Source of the DNA: Sulfuritalea sp.
Lineage (GTDB): Bacteria; Pseudomonadota; Gammaproteobacteria; Burkholderiales; Rhodocyclaceae
Assembly (NCBI GenBank): GCA_016716965.1
Contig: JADJUP010000019.1
Span: 1-64,000 of the forward strand
Reading direction: 5' to 3'
Length of the DNA: 64,000 bases
Shown here: piece after piece, positions 9,873 through 17,779 of the stretch
Layout of the letters: every line of letters starts with the position of its first letter
How positions within the stretch are numbered: position 1 is the stretch's first letter
Made by a program: the position numbers and the translations under genes
Notes under the pieces: generated by a model
Seen by the model: only the letters and a program-made list of their open reading frames with translations
What the model was told of the DNA's origin: nothing
Databases searched by the model: none

Positions 9873-12800
9873 AGCGCTGGTACTGCGGATTGGCGGCAGT
9901 GCCGGTGACGGCGACGCCGCCGGTCAGGCGCATGCGCGCGGCCTTGACCTCGATGGCGAACCGGCCACGCACGGCACCGTCCGGCGCGATGCCGAAGGCG
10001 CCGGTGGCGCCGAGTTCGCCGGCGGTGAGCCGGATGTCGGTGAAGTCGTAGCGCCGGGCATCGAGCTGCACGTTGCCTTCGAGGGTTTCGAAGGTGTATT
10101 GCTCGCCGACGCCCCGCCCTTGCACCACGCGGTCGAAGTCGACGCCGGCCAGCACGCCGCGGCCAAGCGTGGCACGGCCCTGCATGCGGGTGCGCGCATA
10201 AAGTTCCGCGGCGGTCGGCGCTTCGGCGGAAAGCTCCGCCTGGCCGTCCATGAAGCCGTTAGCCATCCATTTCGGCGCGAACTTGGCGATGTTCACGCGC
10301 TTGGCCTGGAGTTTGGCCGACAGCTTCCAGCCGCGGTTCCATGTCAGCGCGCCGCTGGCCCCAAGCTCGCCTTCGGAGTTCCAGCCCTTGGCGTCCGAGA
10401 TGGTCAGGCCATCCGGCGCCAGCCGGGAATTGAGGCTGAAGTCGGTGAGTGGTACATCAAAGCCCAGCGGCAGCTGGAAACGCTGCGCGGTCAGGTTGAT
10501 CTGCCAGAACCCCGCGCCGCGCTGCGCGTCGATCGTGGCCTTGCCGAAATCCTCGCTTTGGCCCTGGCCGGTGACTCGTGCCAGGATGCCGCCCTCGAAG
10601 CGGGCCTCGAGATCCATCGGCGGCAGCAGCTTGGGTTCGGCGACTACCAGTAGCCCGCTGGTGGTGAGTGCGCCGGCCTTCATCGGAATCTTCGCGCTGC
10701 CTTCATGCAGTGCCTTGAGCAGCTGGGCGATCGGGACGCGCGCCTGGTCGAGGTGTACCGACTCGAATTCCGCCGGCATTTGCCACAGCACGGACAGCGG
10801 CACGCCGAGGGCGATGCGCTGGACCTTCACCGCTCCGTCATCGCCGATGGCGACGTTCTCCACCGTCAGCAACGGCTTCGGTATCAACTCGACGTGGGCG
10901 CTGCCGGCCTTGACCGGCACGCCGAGTGCCGCGCTGGCCAGCGTCTCGAAAGCCTGCCGTTTGCCGTCGAAGGGAACGAACTTGACCAGGAACAGGGCGG
11001 CCACCGGCAGCACGACGGCGACCACCGCGGCAACGATGCGGGACTGCTTCTTCACCTTTTCGGCGCGCTGGCGCAGGCGTTCCTTGATGAGTTCCCGTTC
11101 GCGTTCCTCTTCTTCGAGGCGGGCGCGCTCCTCGGCTTCCTTGCGGGCCTTTTCCTCGGCCTTGCGCCGAGCGCGCTCCTCGGCCTCCTTGCGGGCCTTT
11201 TCTTCGGCTTCCAGGCGCGCGCGTTCCTCGGCTTCGATGCGGGCGCGCTCCTCGGCCTCCTTGCGGGCCTTTTCCTCGGCGGCGAGGCGCGCCTGTTCCG
11301 CGAAGCGCAGGGCCTGCTCGACGGCTTCGCGGCGGGCCTTCTCCTCGGCTTCGCGCTTTTCCTTCTCGATGGCGTCGCGGCGGGCCTTTTCCTCGGCCGC
11401 GATGCGTATCCTTTCCTCGGTCTCGCGCCGCAGCTTTTCTTCCGCCTCGCGGCGGGCCAGTTCCTCGGCGTCGCGCCGCGCCTTCTCGATCGCATCGCGG
11501 CGGGCCTGCTCCTCGGCTTCGATGCGGGCCTTCTCTTCGGCTTCCCTGCGTGCCTGTTCCTCGGCCTCGCGCCGCGCCTTTTCTTCCGCTTCTCGTCGTG
11601 CCTGTTCCTCGGCTTCGCGCCGGGCTTTCGCTTCGGCTTCGATGCGGGCTTTTTCCTCGGCCTCGCGGCGTGCCTGTTCCTCGGCTTCGCGACGCGCCCT
11701 TTCCTCGGCTTCGATGCGGGCCTTTTCTTCGGCTTCCTGGCGGGCCTTTTCCTCGGCGCGGCGGCGCGCCTCTTCTTCGCCCTGCCTGACGTATTCCACG
11801 GCCTGCTTGTCGCGCTGGCCGCGGCGTGCCGCTATCGCCTGGCGCAGGCGTTCGGCGGTATTGTCGGAGCCGGCCGCCTTCAGTTCGGCATCGCGGCGCG
11901 CCTGTTCCTCGGCTTCGATGCGGGCCTTTTCCTCCGCTTCGCGGCGCAGCCGCTCTTCGATCTCGCGCCGCGCCCGTTCCTCGGTCTCGATGCGGGCCCT
12001 TTCTTCCGCGTCACGGAGCAACTTTTCCGCCGCCTCGCGCCGCTGTTTGTCCTCCATCGCGCGCCGCGCACTTTCCTCGGCATAGCGCCGCGCCTGGTCC
12101 TCGGCCTGGCGGCGCAGCATTTCCTCGCTCTCGCGCCGCACCTTTTCTTCGGTTTCGCGGCGGATTTTTTCCTCGGCCTCGACACGAGCCTTTTCCTCGG
12201 CTTCGCGCCGCAGCGAGTCCTCGGCCTCGCGGCGCTGGCGTTCCTCGGCTTCGCGCCGGGCACGGGCTTCCTCCTCCTGGCGGGCCCGTTCCTCGGTTTC
12301 GCGCCGCACTTTTTCTTCGATCTCGCGCCTGACCTTGTCTTCGGTCTCGCGCCGTATCCGTTCTTCCGCTTCCAGGCGTGCCTTCTCGTCGGCCTCGCGC
12401 CGGAGCCTTTCTTCCGTTTCCCGGCGCTGATTTTCTGCGGCCTCGCGCCGCGCCCTCTCCTCGGCGTCGCGTTTCAGCCGCTCGTCGGCTTCGCGGCGCA
12501 GCTTTTCCTCGGTCTCGCGGCGGACCTTTTCTTCCGTTTCGCGCCGGATGCGCTCTTCCGCCTCGTGGCGCGCCTTGTCCTCGGCTTCGCGCCTGAGCTT
12601 TTCTTCCGCCTCACGGCGGGTCCGTTCCTCCGCTTCGCGGCGTGCCCGTTCCTCGGTCTCGCGCCGGATGCGCTCCTCGGTTTCGCGACGGATTTTTTCT
12701 TCGGTCTCGCGCCTGACCCTTTCCTCGGTCTCGCGCCGCAATTTCTCTTCGGCTTCACGCCGTGCGCGGGCTTCGTCGTCTCGACGGGCGGCGTCCTCGG

Positions 12801-13152
12801 CCTCGCGGCGGGCATGTTCGGCGGCGGCAGATGCGTCCGGCGCCGATTCGACAGAACTCGTGGCGGCGCTGAAGTCAAGGTCGAAACCTTCCTCGTCGGC
12901 CGCGCCCGCCGCGGGCGCGGACGCCGCGCTGCGGCTGATTTCCACTTCGCGCAGGTAGCCTTGTGCCACCAGTTCGGAGATCGCCCAGACGATGACCTTG
13001 CGATCCTTTTCAGGCCAGGCGGAGGCGACGACTTCGGGCTCGAACTGGCCCTTGCAGGCCTTGAGCACTTCCAGCAATTCTTCGGACAGGGTGTTGGTCT
13101 TGCCGGTCGCTTCGCGAAGTCCCTTGGGTGATCTGCTGAGTACCTGGCTCAT
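9871..13152 (-). CDS. Giant ER/K single-alpha-helix protein with one TM segment and AsmA-like C-terminal domain
   Basis: A 1093-residue protein. An upstream in-frame codon at 13233 would add 27 residues, but the ATG at 13152 (MSQVLSRSPKG) has AGGGAG upstream and begins a folded-looking segment. Residues 1-70 look like a small helical domain (TNTLSEELLEVLKACKGQFE). Residues about 107-697 are almost wholly an eight-residue charged repeat (RREAEEKA and variants), the signature of an ER/K single alpha helix. A membrane segment follows (IVAAVVAVVLPVAALFLV, about 705-725), then an AsmA-like domain of about 365 residues (ALGVPVKAGSAHVELIPKPL, LAPDGLTISDAKGW). AsmA-family proteins act in envelope lipid or outer-membrane homeostasis. 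With this orientation the helix is cytoplasmic and the AsmA part periplasmic, a TolA-like layout reversed. No homologous fusion known to me. Confidence 0.8.
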   Translation of the reverse strand: MSQVLSRSPKGLREATGKTNTLSEELLEVLKACKGQFEPEVVASAWPEKDRKVIVWAISELVAQGYLREVEISRSAASAPAAGAADEEGFDLDFSAATSSVESAPDASAAAEHARREAEDAARRDDEARARREAEEKLRRETEERVRRETEEKIRRETEERIRRETEERARREAEERTRREAEEKLRREAEDKARHEAEERIRRETEEKVRRETEEKLRREADERLKRDAEERARREAAENQRRETEERLRREADEKARLEAEERIRRETEDKVRREIEEKVRRETEERARQEEEARARREAEERQRREAEDSLRREAEEKARVEAEEKIRRETEEKVRRESEEMLRRQAEDQARRYAEESARRAMEDKQRREAAEKLLRDAEERARIETEERARREIEERLRREAEEKARIEAEEQARRDAELKAAGSDNTAERLRQAIAARRGQRDKQAVEYVRQGEEEARRRAEEKARQEAEEKARIEAEERARREAEEQARREAEEKARIEAEAKARREAEEQARREAEEKARREAEEQARREAEEKARIEAEEQARRDAIEKARRDAEELARREAEEKLRRETEERIRIAAEEKARRDAIEKEKREAEEKARREAVEQALRFAEQARLAAEEKARKEAEERARIEAEERARLEAEEKARKEAEERARRKAEEKARKEAEERARLEEEERERELIKERLRQRAEKVKKQSRIVAAVVAVVLPVAALFLVKFVPFDGKRQAFETLASAALGVPVKAGSAHVELIPKPLLTVENVAIGDDGAVKVQRIALGVPLSVLWQMPAEFESVHLDQARVPIAQLLKALHEGSAKIPMKAGALTTSGLLVVAEPKLLPPMDLEARFEGGILARVTGQGQSEDFGKATIDAQRGAGFWQINLTAQRFQLPLGFDVPLTDFSLNSRLAPDGLTISDAKGWNSEGELGASGALTWNRGWKLSAKLQAKRVNIAKFAPKWMANGFMDGQAELSAEAPTAAELYARTRMQGRATLGRGVLAGVDFDRVVQGRGVGEQYTFETLEGNVQLDARRYDFTDIRLTAGELGATGAFGIAPDGAVRGRFAIEVKAARMRLTGGVAVTGTAANPQYQR
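11060..12830 (-). repeat. 24-bp-period coding tandem repeat (ER/K helix)
   Basis: Roughly 1.7 kb of about seventy degenerate 24-base units, each encoding eight residues of the type RREAEEKA or RRETEERI. Synonymous and conservative changes are scattered through the units, so the array is not a fresh expansion. One interruption (SDNTAERLRQAIAARRGQ) divides it. Because of its strict codon bias, antisense frames remain open across it. Confidence 0.85.
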
Positions 13153-13255
13153 GGCGATACATTGCTCCCTGTATTTCGTCCGGCGCCCGGGCAGGTCGGG
13201 CGGACCATGCATATCAATTGGATTTTGCCGCAAACTCGGCGCGACGGCGAGATTT

Positions 13256-14092
13256 CTACGCGGTTGGCGTGGGCTCCATCAAAAGTCGGGGCCCGTCGAT
13301 CGCCGTGCCGCCAGCGACCGAAGGAAGTCCCTGTGGGGCGCCGACTTTTGCGGAAGGCAGCGCCAGCTTTCCGCTTGCGGTCCATCCCAGCGCATCGGTC
13401 GCGGCGCAAAAGCTGCGTTCGAGGGCGGCGGCGATTGTCATCTGGTCGCCGCTGACGGGATGGCGCAGGCTCAGCTCGGTGCAGGCCAGCAGCAAGCGAT
13501 GGCAGCCGAAGCGGCGCTGGAAAAACCGGTTGTGTACGCCCTTGCCCCAGTTGGCATCGCCGATCACGGGGTGGGCAATGTGCTTCAGGTGGCGGCGCAA
13601 CTGGTGCTGGCGTCCGCTTTGCGGCCGCAGTTCGAGCAGGGCATAGCGCGCGCCCGGGTAGCGGTCCACTGCCTCGGGCAGTTCGACCGTCGCCAGGCGG
13701 CGGTACTCGGTGACTGCCGGCAACGGTTCGGGCCCGGCGCCGGCGGGGAACTTGCGCCCGTAGTCGTCGAACTGGCGTGACAGCGGATGGTCGATCACGC
13801 CTGCCTCGGCGGGCCAGCCGCGCACCACGGCAAGGTAGCGCTTGGCGATCTCGTTGCGCTCGAACTGGCCGCCGACCTCGCGCGCGCTGTCGGTATCGAA
13901 GGCGAACAGCAGCACGCCGGAGGTCGGCTTGTCGAGCCGGTGCAGTGGGAACACGCGCCGCCCGATCTGGTCGCGCAGCAACTGCACGGCGAAGCGCGTT
14001 TCGTGGCGATCGATGTCGCTGCGATGGACCAGCAGGCCGGAAGGCTTGTTCACGGCGACGAGGAAATCGTCGCGGTAGAGGATGTCGAGCAT
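13256..14092 (-). CDS. truC: tRNA pseudouridine synthase TruC-like (RluA family)
   Basis: A 278-residue RluA-family pseudouridine synthase, which isomerises uridine in RNA. The catalytic motif is HRLDKPTSG with the essential Asp. The opening LDILYRDDFLVAVNKPSGLLVHRS and the short length without an S4 domain match TruC, which modifies U65 of certain tRNAs. Conserved QSGRQHQLRRHLKHIAHPVIGD is also present. The last 45 residues (after LPSAKVGAP) are not family-like: they are encoded by a copy of the dispersed short repeat and its inverted partner. The gene is probably the last of a leftward run starting with the alcohol dehydrogenase, 54 bases after the DUF2461 gene. Confidence 0.85.
   Translation of the reverse strand: MLDILYRDDFLVAVNKPSGLLVHRSDIDRHETRFAVQLLRDQIGRRVFPLHRLDKPTSGVLLFAFDTDSAREVGGQFERNEIAKRYLAVVRGWPAEAGVIDHPLSRQFDDYGRKFPAGAGPEPLPAVTEYRRLATVELPEAVDRYPGARYALLELRPQSGRQHQLRRHLKHIAHPVIGDANWGKGVHNRFFQRRFGCHRLLLACTELSLRHPVSGDQMTIAAALERSFCAATDALGWTASGKLALPSAKVGAPQGLPSVAGGTAIDGPRLLMEPTPTA
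13277..13352 (-). repeat. Dispersed short repeat, copy D, split and flanked by an inverted arm
   Basis: The left half ATCGCCGTGCCGCCAGCG (13299-13316) and the core GGGGCGCCGACTTTTGC (13335-13351) are separated by 18 bases. An inverted partner, CAAAAGTCGGGGCCC at 13280-13294, could pair with the core arm to form a long hairpin. All of it lies within the end of truC. The reading frame gives AKVGAPQG and then AGGTAI. Confidence 0.65.
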
Positions 14093-14146
14093 GGGGTGGG
14101 GCGTCTGTGCGGTGAGCCGCTGGTGGCGCCAGGGGCGGTGCCGAAC

Positions 14147-14821
14147 TCAGTACTGTACGCCCTGCGCCTCGCAGAGGAATTTCATCAACGGGGTCGCTGC
14201 CGCGAAACGCTGAGCTGCCAGTTTTACCAGGCTCGGCCCTATGGCTTCAGCCCGGGACAGCGCCGCTAGGCCGATGAAGTCCTTGCGCTTCAGGTCCTCG
14301 ATCGCCGGGTGGTCGGCGGCGTAGCCGCGCGGCGGGCGCGTCAGGCTGTCGCCGGCCAATGCCCAGTGCGCGGCGAACTTCCTGTCGTCGCGGGCGGCGA
14401 TCCAGCGTTTCGGGTTCTGCACGATATGGTCGCGAATGCGGCCCAGCAGGTCGGCCTCGGGATGCCAGGAGCCGGCGCCGAAGAAGCATTCGTCGCTCGC
14501 GATGTGCAGGTAGAAGCCGGGGGCATGGACGTCCTTGCCCAACTCGTGGCGGAACTGGATGCCGACGTTGGTCTTGTACGGGGTCTTGTCGCGGGAAAAG
14601 CGCGTGTCGCGGAACACGCGCATCAGCGAGCCGCCCATCTTGCGCGGTTCGGCGCGAAAGTGTGGGGCGAACTTTTCGAGTTGCGGCGCCATCGCGGAGA
14701 TGAATTCCAGCGCCGGTTCACGCACCAGCGCCTCGTAGCGCGGCTTGTTGGCCTCGAACCAGGCCCGTTCGTTGTTGGCCGCCAGTTCGTCGAGGAATTC
14801 GAAGGTGGACTTGGCGAACAT
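14147..14821 (-). CDS. DUF2461 (TIGR02453) family protein
   Basis: A 224-residue protein of the DUF2461 family, usual length about 220. It has the family hallmarks: an N-terminal FLDELAANNERAWFEANK segment, KMGGSLMRVFRDTRFSRDKT and PYKTNVGIQFRHELGKDVHA. The biochemical role of the family is not established. The start is the ATG at 14821. A longer open frame extends upstream but overlaps the hydrolase gene and has no homology, so it is rejected. It follows the hydrolase by 14 bases and is likely co-transcribed with it. Confidence 0.85.
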   Translation of the reverse strand: MFAKSTFEFLDELAANNERAWFEANKPRYEALVREPALEFISAMAPQLEKFAPHFRAEPRKMGGSLMRVFRDTRFSRDKTPYKTNVGIQFRHELGKDVHAPGFYLHIASDECFFGAGSWHPEADLLGRIRDHIVQNPKRWIAARDDRKFAAHWALAGDSLTRPPRGYAADHPAIEDLKRKDFIGLAALSRAEAIGPSLVKLAAQRFAAATPLMKFLCEAQGVQY

Positions 14822-14835
14822 CGCGGGCTCGCGCC

Positions 14836-15651
14836 TCAGGCGGCGGCCGCTCGCGGCAGGCGGCGGTTGATCCAGTTGTCGATGCGGCTGGCGGCCGTCG
14901 TCCACTGCGGCTCCATCATCAGCATGTGTCCGGCGCCCGGGATGACGCAGGTCTCGGCGTTCCAGCCGGTGGCGGTGAAATGCAGCATGTTGGCGGGGAA
15001 GATCGCGTCGAGTTCGCCGCCCATCACCAGCGCCGGGATCTTCGGCCGGCGCGACGGCGGGCGCCATGCCAGCGCCATCATCTCGGCGATCGCCGTGGTG
15101 GACTCGTCCTGCACCAGCGGCTTGAAGGATGTGAATTGCTCGTGCGTGACGTCGGGGGAAAAATACACCTCGCGCATCACCCTGACGGTGTTTTCGGTGT
15201 ACTTGCCGCGCACCGCATAAGCCGCTTCGCGCAGGAAATCCGGCTGCTTCTGGTTGAGCTGGATGCTGCAGGCGGTGAGGCCGGTGGTCGGCACCGGCGC
15301 CATCATGATGACGGCCGCCGCCGTGCCGCGTTCCAGGTAGCGCTGCACCACCAGCGCGCCCATCGAGTGGCCGATCAGCACCGGCGGCGCGTCGAGTCCG
15401 GCGACCACATGGGCGACGTCGCCGGCGTAATGGTTGATGTCGTAGCTGTCGAGCTCGTCGCGTCCTTCGCTCTTGCCGTGCCCGGAAAGGTCGACGGCAT
15501 GGCAGTGGTAGCCGAGTTCGCTGAAGTGGGGCAGGAAGTTCAGGTCCCAGCAGCCGCCGTGGATGTAGCCGCCATGCACGAAAACCAGCGGCGGATGCCC
15601 GTTGTGGCGTTTTGCCGGGCGATGCAGGGTGTGCAGTTTGCGGTGCTTCAA
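14836..15651 (-). CDS. Alpha/beta hydrolase
   Basis: A 271-residue soluble alpha/beta-fold hydrolase. The oxyanion-hole motif HGGYIHGG is at about 26-33, the nucleophile elbow is GHSMG, the acid is likely Asp in GGELDAIFP, and the catalytic His is in GAGHMLMMEP, giving a complete Ser-Asp-His triad. Substrate cannot be inferred. It could be an esterase, a lactonase or a C-C bond hydrolase. It starts 29 bases after the alcohol dehydrogenase and runs into the DUF2461 gene, so these three probably share a transcript. The open frame ends in an alanine run. Confidence 0.85.
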   Translation of the reverse strand: MKHRKLHTLHRPAKRHNGHPPLVFVHGGYIHGGCWDLNFLPHFSELGYHCHAVDLSGHGKSEGRDELDSYDINHYAGDVAHVVAGLDAPPVLIGHSMGALVVQRYLERGTAAAVIMMAPVPTTGLTACSIQLNQKQPDFLREAAYAVRGKYTENTVRVMREVYFSPDVTHEQFTSFKPLVQDESTTAIAEMMALAWRPPSRRPKIPALVMGGELDAIFPANMLHFTATGWNAETCVIPGAGHMLMMEPQWTTAASRIDNWINRRLPRAAAA

Positions 15652-15680
15652 GGAAGTCCCTTCCGGCGAAATAGTTTAGG

Positions 15681-16787
15681 TCAGAACAATAGCACGCCCC
15701 GCGCATTGCGTCCCGCGGCGAGGTCGGCGAAGGCCTGCGGCGCTTCCTCGATGCCGTAGGTGCGGGTGATCAGTTCGTCGAGCTTGAGCCGCCCGCTGCG
15801 ATAGAGGCCGATCAGGCGCGGAAAGTCCTGCTGCGGTCGGGCCGAGCCGAAGTAGCTGCCCTTCAGGGTCTTTTCCTCGAAGGTGAGGGTCGCGGTGCGT
15901 ATCGTTGTCGTGTCCTTGGGGCCGGCGACGCCGACCACCACCGCCGTGCCGCCCTTGCGCAGGCAGCCGTAGGCTTGCGCCGCGACCTCGCCGAAGCCGA
16001 CGCATTCGAAAGCGTAGTCGGCGCCGCCCTCGGTGAGCTTCTTCAGCGCCTTGACGGCGTTCTCCTCGTTCTTCGGGTTGAGCACATGCGTGGCGCCGAA
16101 GGCCCTGGCCATTTCCAGTTTGGCGTCGGAAGTATCGACGGCGACGATGATGCGCGCGCCGGCGATGGCGCAGCCCTGGATGGCATTGAGGCCGACGCCG
16201 CCGCAGCCGAACACCACCGTGGCCGAGCCGGGTTCGACCTTCGCCGTGTTCACCGCGGCGCCGACGCCGGTCATCACGCCGCAGCCGATCAGTGCCGCCT
16301 TGTCGAGCGGCATCGCGGCGTCGATCTTCACCACGTTGTCGACGTGCAGCGTGGCGTATTCCGCCATCACGCCGCAGCCGGAGAAAATGTTTAGCGGCTG
16401 GCCGGCGGCATCCTTGAAACGCGTGGTGCCGTCGGGCAGCGTGAAGCCGGCCTTGGCCGCCTGGTCGCACAACTGCGGGCGGCCGGTCTGGCAGTAGCGG
16501 CACTTGCCGCACATGCTGACGAAGGAACTGACGACGTGGTCGCCGACGGCGAAGCCGCCGACGCCTTCGCCGACTGCGACGATGCTGCCGGCGCCCTCAT
16601 GGCCGAGCACCACCGGCGGCGGCAATGGCAGCGTGCCGTTGGTGGCCGACAGGTCGCTGTGGCAGACGCCGCAGGCGGCGAGCTTGATCATCACCTCGCC
16701 ACGCTGCGGCGCGTCGACGCTGACGGTTTCGACGACGACGGGCTTGCCGACTTCGCGGCAGATTACGGCACGGGCTTGCTGGGTCAT
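15681..16787 (-). CDS. Zn-dependent alcohol dehydrogenase (MDR superfamily, class III-like)
   Basis: A 368-residue NAD(P)-dependent medium-chain dehydrogenase that interconverts alcohols and aldehydes. The catalytic zinc site is visible as CGVCHSD, GHEGAG and the later Cys in SGCGVMAEYA. The structural zinc Cys cluster is CGKCRYCQTGRPQLC, and the Rossmann motif is GCGGVGLNAIQG. Of possible starts I chose the ATG at 16787, with AAGGATTC in front; an upstream extension rich in Arg and Phe has no family support. Its place next to a CoA ligase/dehydrogenase operon suggests oxidation of an alcohol that feeds the CoA pathway, but a hairpin region separates the two units, so that link is inference. 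Confidence 0.92.
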   Translation of the reverse strand: MTQQARAVICREVGKPVVVETVSVDAPQRGEVMIKLAACGVCHSDLSATNGTLPLPPPVVLGHEGAGSIVAVGEGVGGFAVGDHVVSSFVSMCGKCRYCQTGRPQLCDQAAKAGFTLPDGTTRFKDAAGQPLNIFSGCGVMAEYATLHVDNVVKIDAAMPLDKAALIGCGVMTGVGAAVNTAKVEPGSATVVFGCGGVGLNAIQGCAIAGARIIVAVDTSDAKLEMARAFGATHVLNPKNEENAVKALKKLTEGGADYAFECVGFGEVAAQAYGCLRKGGTAVVVGVAGPKDTTTIRTATLTFEEKTLKGSYFGSARPQQDFPRLIGLYRSGRLKLDELITRTYGIEEAPQAFADLAAGRNARGVLLF

Positions 16788-16824
16788 GATGAATCCTTCA
16801 TGAGAATGGACGGGTAGCCAAAGT

Positions 16825-16847
16825 AAAACCGGGCTCGAAGCCCTTTT
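16825..16847 (-). terminator. Putative intrinsic terminator
   Basis: GGGCT-CGA-AGCCC (16831-16843) followed by TTTT on the plus strand. Leftward the same stem is followed by GGTTTTAC. It lies between the thioesterase and alcohol dehydrogenase genes and may separate the beta-oxidation operon from the downstream genes. The stem is only five pairs. Confidence 0.4.
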
Positions 16848-16851
16848 AAAA

Positions 16852-16908
16852 AACGCGCGCAGCGCGCCGATCAGGAACCCCCCGTGAGGGGGGCGAAGGG
16901 GGGCGGGC
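16852..16908 (+). repeat. GC hairpin element, copy 1
   Basis: GCGCGCAGCGCGCCGATCAG, then a perfect hairpin CCCCCC-GTGA-GGGGGG (16878-16893), then a GGGGGGCGGGC tail. The order (short GC motif, ATCAG, C-run, GTGA, G-run, G-rich tail) matches the element at 23272, so this is a dispersed intergenic family. Confidence 0.7.
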
Positions 16909-16984
16909 AATCAATTGGCCTTTATTGGCCTTTCGCGCCTTGCCTCTGCGGCAAACGTCGCTCCACGCCATGAGCGTAAACGGC

Positions 16985-17779
16985 TCATTCCTTGTACCAG
17001 ACCAGTTGCTGGGTGGTGGCGAGCAGGGTGCCGTCTGTGCTCCAGACGTGGCCGTGGTGGTCGAAGTGGCCGTCGCTGAAGGCCTGGGCCTGGGCCACGG
17101 CGAGCAGAGGCGCGGCGCCCTGGCGGGCCAGTGCGTCAGGTCCGGCATGGAAGTAGATGTTGATCGACACCGTGCCGATCGGCACGAAGTCCGGACGGTG
17201 CAGGAAGATGCGCGGCAGGAAGCTGTCGCACAGGGCGGTGAGCGAGGCGAAGTCGAGCGGGCGCGGCGGATTGTCGGCGACCCAGACGTGGGACAGGCTG
17301 TCCTCGTTCACGGCGAAGGGCTTGCCGCGCACGATGCGGAACTCGTAGCGCTGGAGGAAGCCGTCGGGCTTGCGTGGCGGTGCGACAGCGCATTGCTCGG
17401 CCGGCGGCACCTCGGGGCGCGCGGCTTCGACCTTGCCCCAGGTTTCGCGGCGCGCGGCGCAGATGGCGATGGCCTGGGCCAGCACCTTGCCACCCTGCGC
17501 CAGGCGGACCGCCCAGTGCTGGCTGTTGCGGTTGGCGCGCACCAGTTCGGTGTCGACGACGAACTCGCCGCGCTCGATCGGCGCCAGGAAATTCAGCGTG
17601 AATGAAAGGGGCGTGCCGCGCCGTTCCGGATGGCGCAGCATGGCCTGCATCATCACCCCGGCGGTGACGCCGCCGTAGGGACTGACCATGTTCCAGTAGT
17701 CTTCGCTGGTGCGGCCATGCCAGCGGTCCGGCGCTTCGTGCGCCAGTTCGATGGCGCTGTCGAAGGGATGGATGCTCAT
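16985..17779 (-). CDS. Acyl-CoA thioesterase, double-hotdog (TesB/4HBT_3-like)
   Basis: A 264-residue thioesterase-like protein with two hotdog halves: YGGVTAGVMMQAMLRHPE and LSFTLNFLAPIERGEF in the first, LPRIFLHRPDFVPIGTVSI and HVWSTDGTLLATTQQLVWY in the second. Length fits the TesB-like family, which hydrolyses acyl-CoA to free acid and CoA. It overlaps the CoA ligase by four bases (ATGA) and is the last gene of the four-gene operon. A thioesterase beside a ligase and dehydrogenases suggests release of stalled intermediates or CoA recycling. Specificity is unknown. Confidence 0.85.
   Translation of the reverse strand: MSIHPFDSAIELAHEAPDRWHGRTSEDYWNMVSPYGGVTAGVMMQAMLRHPERRGTPLSFTLNFLAPIERGEFVVDTELVRANRNSQHWAVRLAQGGKVLAQAIAICAARRETWGKVEAARPEVPPAEQCAVAPPRKPDGFLQRYEFRIVRGKPFAVNEDSLSHVWVADNPPRPLDFASLTALCDSFLPRIFLHRPDFVPIGTVSINIYFHAGPDALARQGAAPLLAVAQAQAFSDGHFDHHGHVWSTDGTLLATTQQLVWYKE

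Noticed and set aside
11060..12830. Possible CRISPR-like periodic repeat (24 bases)
   Set aside because: Units are contiguous without spacers and encode an eight-residue protein repeat.
10705..13131. An 808-codon plus-strand open frame opposite the ER/K protein
   Set aside because: It mirrors the repeat on the other strand (FLGFAPRLFF-type peptides); strict codon bias keeps the antisense open. No ribosome-binding site or domain.
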